Source of the DNA: Thermodesulfobacteriota bacterium
Lineage (GTDB): Bacteria; Desulfobacterota; Desulfobacteria; Desulfobacterales; JAUWMJ01
Length of the DNA: 54,040 nt
Reading direction: 5' to 3'
NCBI GenBank assembly: GCA_034189135.1
Contig: JAXHVO010000007.1
Location: 1-54,040, forward strand
A program made the translations under genes and the position numbers. The first letter of the stretch is position 1; each line of letters opens with the position of its first letter. The notes below the pieces were generated by a model, which was not told the DNA's origin, ran no database searches, and saw nothing but the letters and a program-made list of their open reading frames with translations. This document shows, in pieces, positions 8,666 through 16,633 of this stretch.

Positions 8666-10069
8666 TTATTTATATCTTACGATGATTTTATGTATCTGAA
8701 AATCATCATAATTATTTTTTTCCCATCTAAATCCAGCTATTATTTTAATCTCATTGTATCCTTTTTTCACAATATGCTTATCTACCCCTATTGTTATCTT
8801 ATCAATTTCAGATTTGTATTTCATTCCTGAAATATAGTTATTGAGAATAGCTATTTCATAATCGTTAACAACCAATTTGGTTTTATAATATCCTCTAAAA
8901 AATTGTTCATGCTTTTTTGGCACCAAATCCGATACCCAAACCGTAATAAAAACGTCAGATAGATTGGTATCGGTAATATTAAATCTGCCTTCGAATACTG
9001 TACCTTGCGGCTTTGGATTTTCAAATCTACTAATTTTGTTGTCGCCCATATGATAGGTATGATTCAACAGATTTATAGTTGTGAAATCCCTTTCTTCTTC
9101 TGATCGTTCATTTTGAGCTTGTGGTGTAGCACTTTTTGCGGATTTTGGGATATAAGCTAAAGATCGCTTTTCTTTCTCCAACCGAATCTTTTGTGGTTTC
9201 GTTAAAAACAGGTCCTCCACGATCTGTTTAGCAACACTCTTAATACATCGATTAAATTCTTCTCTGAATGGCTTGGCATTGTTGTCTGCCCAGTCAACGA
9301 ACTCATCATCATCGCCCCTGATTTTCCAAATGTGTTCATAAACTACCTCACCATCTGCTGCTCGAATCAATTCGATTCTACAAGACACAACAAAGCGAAG
9401 AGATGGATCTATACCTGAAGTTGTCCGGGTAGCAAGGCCAATCTCTGAAATATCTACCCAAACAACTGTATCAACACCTCTATCTGCAAAAGAACTATAA
9501 TTGGGTTTGTGTCTAATGTCATCAAATTCAACATTTCCTAAAACGACAAAATTGTATGGAGTTTTTTCTTTAGCGATTCTCAGAAATTGGTACTGTATTG
9601 TTTGGTTAATATTAAGTTCACTAAAAGCTTTCCTGATCAATGCCTCCGCTTCTTTCACTTCTGATTCAGATTCTGTTGATAATGTACCTGCGATGCAGCC
9701 AATGGGGGTGCTGATAATCGCATAAATAGGGATAAAAACCATAAATGCAAACATACCAAGTCCCAAAGCAAGTGCTTCATCGAAGCTTACCGGTGGTGGC
9801 AGCCCACTTCCACTATGTTCCTCCTTCAGGAATTCGCCAAGCCATCCAACCGCGATCTTCGCCCCTCTTTTGCACCCTTCTCACCATCGCGTCACAGGCT
9901 TCGAGAAATATAAATGCGCATAGTGGCTTGACGTACACACACCTATGGTCCCAATATTTTCGCTGGCTTCTTTAGATAAAGGCGGCAGATGGTGAGCGCA
10001 TCCAAGATTGATAATCAGTATACTGATCAGAAAACAGAGGATTCTTTTTTTATGGCATGAATTTTTCAT
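8666..10069 (-). pseudogene. Lipoprotein gene of unknown function interrupted by one in-frame TGA
   Basis: Translation from the ATG at 10069 (GGAGG eight bases upstream) gives a lipoprotein signal peptide with the lipobox INLGC and then SENIGTIGV. It stops at TGA 9881-9883 after 62 codons. The same reading frame continues open on the far side for about 400 codons to 8666, without a good new start (only TTG at 9766, no ribosome site). The continuation begins EGCKRGAKIAVGWLGEF, has a hydrophobic segment (FAFMVFIPIYAIISTPIGCIAG) and then a soluble domain with VVWVDISEIGL. A Trp TGG to TGA change is the simplest cause. Selenocysteine recoding is possible but no good SECIS hairpin was seen. I do not recognise the function; the protein would be envelope-anchored. 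Confidence 0.75.
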
Positions 10070-10467
10070 AGGCCTAGCCTCCAATTGGTTTTGGTTGGGG
10101 CATGTGTTTGAATACGGATCTAACATTATATCGCGGCAGGTAGTTCTGTTTAACTTAAGGAAAATGAACTTCAGGTGAGAAAAATATATTTAAAATATAT
10201 GACCAATATTTCCATATATGGTTGCTGTACTCCAGTTATAATTTCCCATATTCCATTTGCATGAAGAAATTGCTTTCTAATCCCGGCCCAATAATGTGCA
10301 CTTTATCATTTAAAAACTGGCAACAAATTTTAAAAAATAATACCCGTAAAAACAATAACAGCAGGGGCGAAATCTGCAATGTTTGCCGAGTATCTTTAAT
10401 TTATTGAAAGGAGAATGATATAAAGCGAATTACACGCATTACAGAATACTCCACGGGATTTCGCATA
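10070..10467. repeat. Spacer with a fragment of the dispersed intergenic repeat
   Basis: No gene is supported. The stretch at about 10148-10205 (TTAAGG, then CTTCAGGTGAGAA, then an A+T-rich run) resembles 13430-13500 inside the repeat block downstream, suggesting a short diverged copy. The rest is A+T-rich without clear structure. Confidence 0.5.
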
Positions 10468-11274
10468 CTACAGTGCGGAAGCAGGGCCCCCAAAAAAAAC
10501 AACCACAAAAAGAATAAGAGCAAGTGCTAGATCGGCAATATTTGCTAATGGAACAAGAGCATAACCAGCTTTTGTGCTTGTATCCTTATAACCGCCTATT
10601 ATGCCTATAGCGTGAACGCCCGAATCGGGATACTTATCAAGGCAATAAGTAAGGAATATCTTTTCAGACTTTAAACCCTCGTGAACAATATTTATCGTAT
10701 ATAAGGTATCGTTGGATATTATAAATTTATTACATTTCTTTAATATGGCAGAGATATCTTCTTTGTTTTTCGGTAATCCATCATAAAGCCTTTCCCATTC
10801 ATCAATTTGGACATATAATTTTTCAATGCGGATTTTTGATTCAGAGGGGGTATTCGTCTCTTCAATTTCGACACATTCCTTAGAAGGTTTTTTAACCGGA
10901 AACCAATATATTGGAAGATACGGGTCAGTAGAATTTATGTCTTTTTGTAAATCCTTTTTCTCCGGTTTTGTTTTTCCCGACGCAAAAGAATTAAATGGAA
11001 GAGAAACCAAATAATGTTGTTCCTTACAATCATCCGACTCGCAGGATAGCTTAACGCATATTTTGATATTGCCATCTTCACGAACAGCAGTAGGATGTAC
11101 ATCTACTATTTTTCTATAAGTTATAGGCACGGATGCTAATTTTAATGCATACTTTTTCGCTATGCCAGTGATACCTTCCTTGTCAATGACAGCTCCGTTG
11201 TCAGTAACACATCCGAATAAATTTAAAAGAAAAATGAAAGTAAGGCATATATGCAATAATTTTCTTAAGCCCAT
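10468..11274 (-). CDS. Predicted lipoprotein of unknown function with C-terminal hydrophobic segment
   Basis: I do not recognise this 268-residue protein. It opens with a classical lipoprotein signal: a basic start, a hydrophobic stretch and the lipobox NLFGC (Cys near residue 22), so it should be anchored in the outer or inner membrane. The body has several cysteines (CVKLSCESDDC) and a possible coiled-coil-prone stretch near residues 145-175. It ends with a long hydrophobic helix (about residues 243-262, ALALILFVVVFFGG), unusual for a lipoprotein and suggesting a second membrane contact. GAGGTG sits five bases before the ATG. It shares the strand with the interrupted lipoprotein gene and the exported protein gene at 11406-12707, but the gaps argue against a tight operon. 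Confidence 0.65.
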   Translation of the reverse strand: MGLRKLLHICLTFIFLLNLFGCVTDNGAVIDKEGITGIAKKYALKLASVPITYRKIVDVHPTAVREDGNIKICVKLSCESDDCKEQHYLVSLPFNSFASGKTKPEKKDLQKDINSTDPYLPIYWFPVKKPSKECVEIEETNTPSESKIRIEKLYVQIDEWERLYDGLPKNKEDISAILKKCNKFIISNDTLYTINIVHEGLKSEKIFLTYCLDKYPDSGVHAIGIIGGYKDTSTKAGYALVPLANIADLALALILFVVVFFGGPASAL

Positions 11275-11405
11275 ACCGCACCTCTTTTTCTCGAAAAGTC
11301 AGATGTATTTCCGGTTGCTATTTAGGTTCCAACAGAACAAACACCCGCCGATGATTGCCATACCTCAAAATAGAGTCGGCGGGTTGCCCAGCTTTTTCCT
11401 CTTTT

Positions 11406-12707
11406 TTACTGTTTAATCCTAACGTCTGCAGTCAGCAGGCATGATGGGTAGCCATTAGCATCACGGAGGCAATGTTCTTCTTCCGGGCGATAAATTTTCC
11501 ATGGCAATGTTCTGTCATCCATGTAAAAAATATGTTTTAAGATTCCCTCTGGACCCGCGTCTATAGTAAAGGTGCTCACCGTCGGCATATCCGGGAGCCC
11601 GTCCGGTCCTGGCAAATCTTTCATAATACCATCTGACCAAACAACTTTTTTCTCACCATCCACTGTTATTGTAAAGGGTATTCTTTCGTGGGGTATCTCC
11701 ACGCCATTACCGCTACAGGAGCCGTCAGTGGAAGCATAACTGAATACTTGCCTTAGACCCGAAGACCCTGTAAATGTCCATACTCCCATTGTATCGGTCG
11801 TAGTTGGGCCTCCCCCCGCCCCGGGTCCGTAACAACAACCCCAGGCCCCGTTCATCGGCGCTGTTCCCGTTGCGCTCAGCATCTCAAGTGAAGGCTCTGA
11901 GGTTTTAAAGTAACTGCTTGATCTGGACATTCCGCCAGGATTTGTTCCATCTGCATTGCAGGTTTCCGATGGTATCAATATCGGCCAGCCCATACCGTAA
12001 AGACGAGTTTCGATACGTGCTATTCTTCCAAGCATATTTTGTTCGGCATAACTATATTCAGCAAAGCCACCAACAATCTGCATGATATCGTTGGTCATTA
12101 TATTTCCGTCTTCATCAAAAAGTTTAAGGCGATATTGATCACCATTTGTTATCGGAGCAATAATATCAATAATTCCGGTATTAGGATCACCCATATGCCA
12201 ACTTACTTCAGGTTCAACTGGAATCGGTGGAATCTGGTCAAGCATTTCTTGGGTAATTGTGAAAGTTGCCGTATACCGGTGGAACTTATGCTGAACGATA
12301 ATGCGCCAGTCACCTAACAAATTATAATGTTGCCCGAGCCACAGGGTAAATTCGCCGGACGGAGTGCCTACAAAAGTATATAAAATGGGTTCGGTTAGTA
12401 TGTGACTGGAGCCGGTTGTTTTATTACGAAAAATGACCCGCCGGACGTTATTAGCTAATTCATCTCGCTCTGCTTCGGTAGGAAAAAATCCGAGCCATAG
12501 CGAAAATGCTATACCACCATTTGGGTAGGATTTGTTATAGTAATCGGAATCATACATTCTTTGATCGAACCTGACCTCAAAATATCCAGAATCACCGAAA
12601 GGAAAATCACACAAGGATTTCCCAAAGGAGTGGCCAAATGCTCCAACCATGCTTGGCATTGCCAAAGCAACTGCCAATGCTGTGACTACAAACAATCGCT
12701 TAATCAT
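11406..12707 (-). CDS. Exported protein of unknown function (433 residues)
   Basis: The family is not recognised. A clear Sec signal peptide is present (MIKRLFVVTALAVALAMP, cleavage probably after MVGA), so the protein is secreted or periplasmic. The mature part is rich in Trp, Tyr and Gly and looks like successive beta-sandwich domains: one around residues 40-160 with WLGFF and LWLGQHYNLLGDWRI, a second around 165-250, and a Gly/Cys segment NGAWGCCYGPGAGGG near 285-300. A paired GCC/CSG cysteine pattern suggests disulfides. An ideal GGAGG ribosome site lies before the ATG. It is followed on the same strand by the lipoprotein at 10468-11274. It could be a surface or matrix protein; that is a guess. 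Confidence 0.65.
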   Translation of the reverse strand: MIKRLFVVTALAVALAMPSMVGAFGHSFGKSLCDFPFGDSGYFEVRFDQRMYDSDYYNKSYPNGGIAFSLWLGFFPTEAERDELANNVRRVIFRNKTTGSSHILTEPILYTFVGTPSGEFTLWLGQHYNLLGDWRIIVQHKFHRYTATFTITQEMLDQIPPIPVEPEVSWHMGDPNTGIIDIIAPITNGDQYRLKLFDEDGNIMTNDIMQIVGGFAEYSYAEQNMLGRIARIETRLYGMGWPILIPSETCNADGTNPGGMSRSSSYFKTSEPSLEMLSATGTAPMNGAWGCCYGPGAGGGPTTTDTMGVWTFTGSSGLRQVFSYASTDGSCSGNGVEIPHERIPFTITVDGEKKVVWSDGIMKDLPGPDGLPDMPTVSTFTIDAGPEGILKHIFYMDDRTLPWKIYRPEEEHCLRDANGYPSCLLTADVRIKQ

Positions 12708-12741
12708 GATATACCTCCTTTTTTAAATCAGATTGAAAAGA

Positions 12742-13570
12742 GTAGGTAAGAAATGAAATTCTTAGCTCCTAACAGAGCATCAATGCCCTGTTGGAGCAAG
12801 GCTGGCACATTTTTAGTGGGTTCTCCATATTAATCTTCACCTATATTGATAGAGCTGAGTCGATTACAATTCTAAACTGGGGAATTAAATCAGCCACAAG
12901 TTGGCCGCTATTTAGTCTAATAGATAGCAACTGTCATACCAAATAATGGCTCCATGATTTTTGGTGCAATGTTAACGCTAATCTTACTTCTTTTAAGAAG
13001 CCAAAATATTTGAAATAATTTACTGTTTTTTTTAGTAGATATTCTCTAAACTGGGAGAACTTGCATATGAGGATAAATTTCTAAATTTTGAATTTTAGAT
13101 GCAGTTTGTTTGAAGGGATACCAGTAAAAAGAAGCAACAAAAGTTGACGCAATCAATGTCATTTTAAAGAATAGATAACTATTTCAAATAGTTAGTTAAT
13201 GGTGAAAAAGGTTGACAAAGCAATAAGGGTTGCACCCTCTAAGTGAGATGAAATCAATGTAGATATCACAGCAATTATAGGAACTTGGTATACACATTTT
13301 GTGGAATTTCACCATTTTAATCTTTATCTAAATCGATAGATTAAATTTGAGAAAAACCAATATCTTTCAGATAGAGGAGCTTTTAGAAGTTTAACGTTGG
13401 TTCATTGATAGGTAGAAATAACCAAAAATAGTTAAGGAAAAGTAATTGTGAGCTTTTGATTGAGCTTCAGGTGAGAACAATATTAAAGTTTAGATAATAT
13501 GGAACATCGTGTAATGTCAAGAAAATTTGGGCTGGTGATTGAGAATATCCCATAAAAACCGGGCGTTAAA
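12742..13570. repeat. Block of two degenerate copies of a dispersed intergenic repeat
   Basis: The segment 12742-12860 (GTAGGTAAG, then GAGCAAGG, then TTCTCCATATTAATCTT) matches the reverse complement of 53810-53922. The segment 13288-13570 (TAATCTTTATCTAAAT, then GATAGATTAAATTTGAGAAA, ending at TATCCCATAAAAAC) matches the reverse complement of 53581-53860. Both cover the shared CTTTACCTAAATTGATAG core, so these are two truncated tandem copies. A further stretch near 12920 (TAGATAGCAACT) matches 53317-53333. No ORF of coding character was found in the 929-bp gap between genes. Confidence 0.75.
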
Positions 13571-13636
13571 ATTCCTGAGTTATCTTACCAAATTCTTTAT
13601 ATATCACGCGATGTCAATGCCTTAGATTTATTTCTC

Positions 13637-13993
13637 CTATATATTCGACTTCTTTTTCGGCCATTTTTTAATGATATCTATTATGTTTCGAACAAAAACA
13701 CACTCACAGCGAACGGTGCATTTATCTAATTGATCTTGATATAGACAATATTCCGGACAATCATTGCTACCTGTGGCGCGTTCTTTGAATATTGGACCTT
13801 CATACAACCCATTAAAATATCTTACAGGTAAAGCAAGGGTTGCACCACAAGAGTGGTTGAAAAGGAAAGTTCCAGCCAACAGGTCATCAAAGTTTACTTT
13901 GTACCCGACGATTTCTAAGCTCGAATCTTGCAAAAAATCATCACGATCAAACCATTTATGGCCACACGGCAAACATTCTTTGAAAACTTGCAT
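13637..13993 (-). CDS. Conserved Cys-rich small protein of unknown function
   Basis: The 118-residue product has an N-terminal CLPCGH motif (residues 8-13), a central LEIVGYKVNFDDLLAGTFLFNHSCGATLALPV segment (reported in parts) and a C-terminal cluster in which cysteines recur at DCPEYC, DKC and RCEC. Eight or more cysteines with two Cys-x-x-Cys/Cys-x-x-x-Cys groupings suggest zinc or iron-sulfur binding. I believe I have seen similar proteins in Deltaproteobacteria, but the family has no function known to me. No signal peptide or membrane helix is present. The ribosome site is weak. It sits downstream of the SHMT-like gene on the same strand with a gap of about 220 bp. Confidence 0.65.
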   Translation of the reverse strand: MQVFKECLPCGHKWFDRDDFLQDSSLEIVGYKVNFDDLLAGTFLFNHSCGATLALPVRYFNGLYEGPIFKERATGSNDCPEYCLYQDQLDKCTVRCECVFVRNIIDIIKKWPKKKSNI

Positions 13994-14022
13994 TGATTGC
14001 TTTCGTTGCCCCTACAATGTTT

Positions 14023-14041
14023 TTAAGTAAGTCTTACTTAA
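14023..14041. promoter_or_regulatory. Perfect short palindrome upstream of the Cys-rich gene
   Basis: TTAAGTAAG, one base, then CTTACTTAA forms a 9+9 palindrome about 30 bp before the start codon of the minus-strand Cys-rich gene. A half-site CTTACTTAA recurs near 14119-14127. It could be an operator; no promoter boxes were fixed around it. Confidence 0.35.
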
Positions 14042-14211
14042 CAAGCTGCTTAAACTTTGAATTTGTTGCCAATACCACAGTTTTACAAAAAATTGTAATA
14101 TGAGATTGATAAACTGCTTACTTAAAAAGATCAAAGCGGTATACTTCCTTTCCCACCACCTTGATGCCAATTTTTTTCATTACCAAAGTTAATGGCGAAC
14201 CCCTGTAAGTA

Positions 14212-15483
14212 TTAATCATATATAGGATATTTGTTACACAAAAGGGAAACCTGCTCGCTTATTGTATCTATTTTTTGTTTCTGCACATCGCCGGGTTTAT
14301 GCACACAATTAAATAGCTCGGCAATCCATTCTCCAATCATTTGGAAGTGCCTGGTTTCAAATCCTCTGGTCGTTCCAGCACTGCTGCCTAAACGCAGCCC
14401 AATCCATTTCGACGGATTGGGCGAGTCAAATGGAATCGGGTTCTTATTTGAGGTGATATTTACTTGCTCCAGGATGTCCTGTGCCTGCTGACCGCTAATT
14501 TTTTTGTTCGACAAATCCAATAACACCAGATGGGTGTCGGTCCCATCAGCTATTATTTTAACTCCTTTCTTCTTAAGGGTTTCCGCTAAAATACGAGCAT
14601 TTTCTCTTACCTTCCTTCCGTATGTCTTGAAATCCGGTTGAAGCGCTTCTCCTAAACAAACCGCTTTTGCGGCAATCACCTGAAGATGGATGCTGCCCTG
14701 GACGCCGGGAAAAACCGATGATTGCAGTTTGTTAAACAGCTCCTTTTTATTGGAAAGGATGAGGCCCCCGCGTGCACCACGCATGGTTTTAGTGGTAGTC
14801 AGGGTAACCACATCTGCGAAAGGAACCGGTGTTGGATGAACCTTGGCGGCAACCAGACCGGCAAAATGCGCCATATCGACCAGCAAAAAAGCATCGACTC
14901 GATCTGCTATATGGCTCATTCGTTCAAAGTCAATTTCTCTTGGATAGGCCGAACCCCCTGAGATGAGAAGCTTAGGTTTTACTTCAAGGGCAGTCTCCTC
15001 CACCTTATCATAGTCTATCAGACCGGTTTCTTTACTGACATGGTAATGAAAGGGTTTATAGATACGTCCCGATTGGTTGGCTTTGGCCCCGTGGCTGAGG
15101 TGGCCACCTGCAGCTAAGTCTAAACTTAAAATTCGATCGCCCGGCTGCAAAAGTGCATATAGTACGGCCTGATTTGCCTGTGAGCCGGAGTGGGGTTGTG
15201 CATTGACGTAGTCGCAACCAAATAGTTCACTGGCCCGTTCAATGGCCGCCTGTTCCACGATATCGGCATATTTCGCTCCGCCGTGAAATCGATTTCCCGG
15301 GTATCCCTCAACCGTTTTATTGGTGATCTCTGATCCTAAGGCTTCCAAAACTGCATGGCTCACCGTGTTTTCCGAGGCAATCATTTCGATCTGGTTCTGC
15401 TGACGATGTTTTTCGCCTTTCAAAGCTTCATGGATAAATGGATCCATACGTTTGAGGTTCATATTAATGGCATTTGTACCCAT
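14212..15483 (-). CDS. Serine hydroxymethyltransferase-like PLP enzyme with altered active site
   Basis: The fold is that of GlyA, which interconverts serine and glycine with tetrahydrofolate in the cytoplasm; 423 residues is the usual length. The PLP lysine is Lys232, and HSGSQAN, GGHLSHG, VDMAHFAGL (Asp203, His206) and Arg364 in GLRLGSS are present. Several canonical residues are replaced. The His before the lysine (TTHK in E. coli) is Thr231, the YAEGYPG tyrosine is Thr57, and the RYYGG pair is Phe66-His67. AHGGH has become AAGGH. In E. coli these correspond to Tyr55, Tyr65 and His228, all studied catalytic or cofactor-contact residues. The enzyme is therefore probably an SHMT paralogue with changed substrate or folate use. 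AAGGAGAG precedes the ATG. Confidence 0.88.
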   Translation of the reverse strand: MGTNAINMNLKRMDPFIHEALKGEKHRQQNQIEMIASENTVSHAVLEALGSEITNKTVEGYPGNRFHGGAKYADIVEQAAIERASELFGCDYVNAQPHSGSQANQAVLYALLQPGDRILSLDLAAGGHLSHGAKANQSGRIYKPFHYHVSKETGLIDYDKVEETALEVKPKLLISGGSAYPREIDFERMSHIADRVDAFLLVDMAHFAGLVAAKVHPTPVPFADVVTLTTTKTMRGARGGLILSNKKELFNKLQSSVFPGVQGSIHLQVIAAKAVCLGEALQPDFKTYGRKVRENARILAETLKKKGVKIIADGTDTHLVLLDLSNKKISGQQAQDILEQVNITSNKNPIPFDSPNPSKWIGLRLGSSAGTTRGFETRHFQMIGEWIAELFNCVHKPGDVQKQKIDTISEQVSLLCNKYPIYD

Positions 15484-16114
15484 TTACACTCTCCTTGACT
15501 TAAGCTATTTTACTTAAAGTACAACTTGCCATTGCCGTAACATTAAGTCAATTACAGATATTTAATACTTGGCTTTCAAAGAATAGGTTTTGGATACTAT
15601 TTCTGATTATCAGGTATTCGGCCATCAATAATTCTCGATAAAATTTTAACAAAACCGGAGTCAAGAAAAGCGAACAGCTCTCAACCGCATCCACCGCAAA
15701 GCTTTATACCTTGGATGTTTTCAAATTGGTATTTCGAGCATTTGATTTGTTTTTCCTCATTCGTTTACTATAAAAATGGGAAAATATGGCCCTTTCAGAG
15801 CAGTGAATAACGATAATATTGATGATTGAAAGCCGGAAATCATTTTCACAAAATCGGTCAAGTGCGCCGTCTGCAATCAATGAGGGGCCCTCGGCACTGC
15901 AAAAAAGCTGACGAGGACCCTCCACCCACTTTTGGCAAAAAGTATAAAAGACTCTGCGTTTTATTTTTTTCAAATAGTCAGCGTAATCCGAGGAGGTTAA
16001 GGGTGGAAATTGGATTCTGGAATCCTTTGTAATGTTTCCCCTATTTAAATCATCCCTAGTTCAGCACCGAACCGGAAATTCCGATGTTTATACTTCTGCC
16101 AGGGACTTTATCGG

Positions 16115-16170
16115 CAAAATTAGGTTATAACCTAATTTTGTCTTGACAATATTGGGTTATAACCTAATAA
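16115..16170 (+). promoter_or_regulatory. Orphan promoter with two palindromic operators (TA-type)
   Basis: A perfect 26-nt palindrome (16115-16140, core TTAGGTTATAACCTAA) is followed by a near-perfect second one (16150-16169, TATTGGGTTATAACCTAATA). The second lies inside the spacer of a strong promoter: TTGACA at 16143-16148, 16 bases, TAATAA at 16165-16170. Palindrome centres are 32 bp apart, about three helical turns. The design matches autoregulated toxin-antitoxin operons such as the HipB operators at 29419-29626, but no intact gene follows. Confidence 0.75.
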
Positions 16171-16501
16171 AATGTTCAAAACATGCTCAAAATCCCGGCT
16201 GTTCAACTTGTTAACAAAGGTGATACCTGTAAGGTTGTTTCCAACGGTGAGTTGAAAATAATGATAATCAGCGCGGATCACTGGTTGTCATTACTTCCGT
16301 GACAATGACTTGACGATTTAGTTCGACTTGTGCAGTTATAACAGTTGTCTTACATGTGTCTCGTTTTAAATGAAGAGACTGTCTGGGTGTATAAGCCCGC
16401 CTTCAGAACAAGGATGCGAGCTTTTCATCGCTTAAAACGGAATGAAAAACAATATAAATGGAAAAACGGTGAAATTCCTGGCCGGAAAATAAACTGGTAG
16501 A

Positions 16502-16569
16502 AGCTGCTTGCCTGATATTGAAACCACAACCTCAATTGAGATCTTAATTATCAACATCGGTAGCAAAAA
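16502..16569. repeat. Dispersed repeat, copy B (downstream of a giant cyclase gene)
   Basis: Matches 6189-6261 with few substitutions and one small gap (shared AAACCACAACCTCAATTGA). As with copy A, it sits within about 100 bp beyond the stop codon of a minus-strand cyclase-TPR gene. Confidence 0.7.
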
Positions 16570-16633
16570 GCGTAATATTGTCGTTATCGTCTATAACACA
16601 AGATGTTGAGGATGGAATTTTGAATGGTTTTTT

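Larger units (their letters stand above)
15484..16633. other. Gene-poor spacer of 1.15 kb with orphan operator and decayed ORFs
   Basis: No intact gene is supported. The notable content is the twin-palindrome promoter at 16115-16170 and the dispersed repeat copy at 16502-16569. Two small ORFs follow the promoter. One of 39 codons from 16183 reads like the tail of a Phd/YefM-type antitoxin (ELKIMIISADHW). The other, at 16354-16500 (48 codons), has a basic Lys/Arg-rich product and no ribosome site. Both look like remnants. The stretch 15500-16080 shows nothing recognisable. Confidence 0.55.

Noticed and set aside
9860-9883. Selenocysteine insertion at TGA 9881-9883
   Set aside because: Only a weak 3-bp hairpin follows within 40 nt; a Trp-to-stop change is simpler. 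Kept as an open alternative, not as the call.
10222-10407. 61-codon plus-strand ORF downstream of the repeat fragment
   Set aside because: Lies in A+T-rich non-coding DNA and has no start signal.
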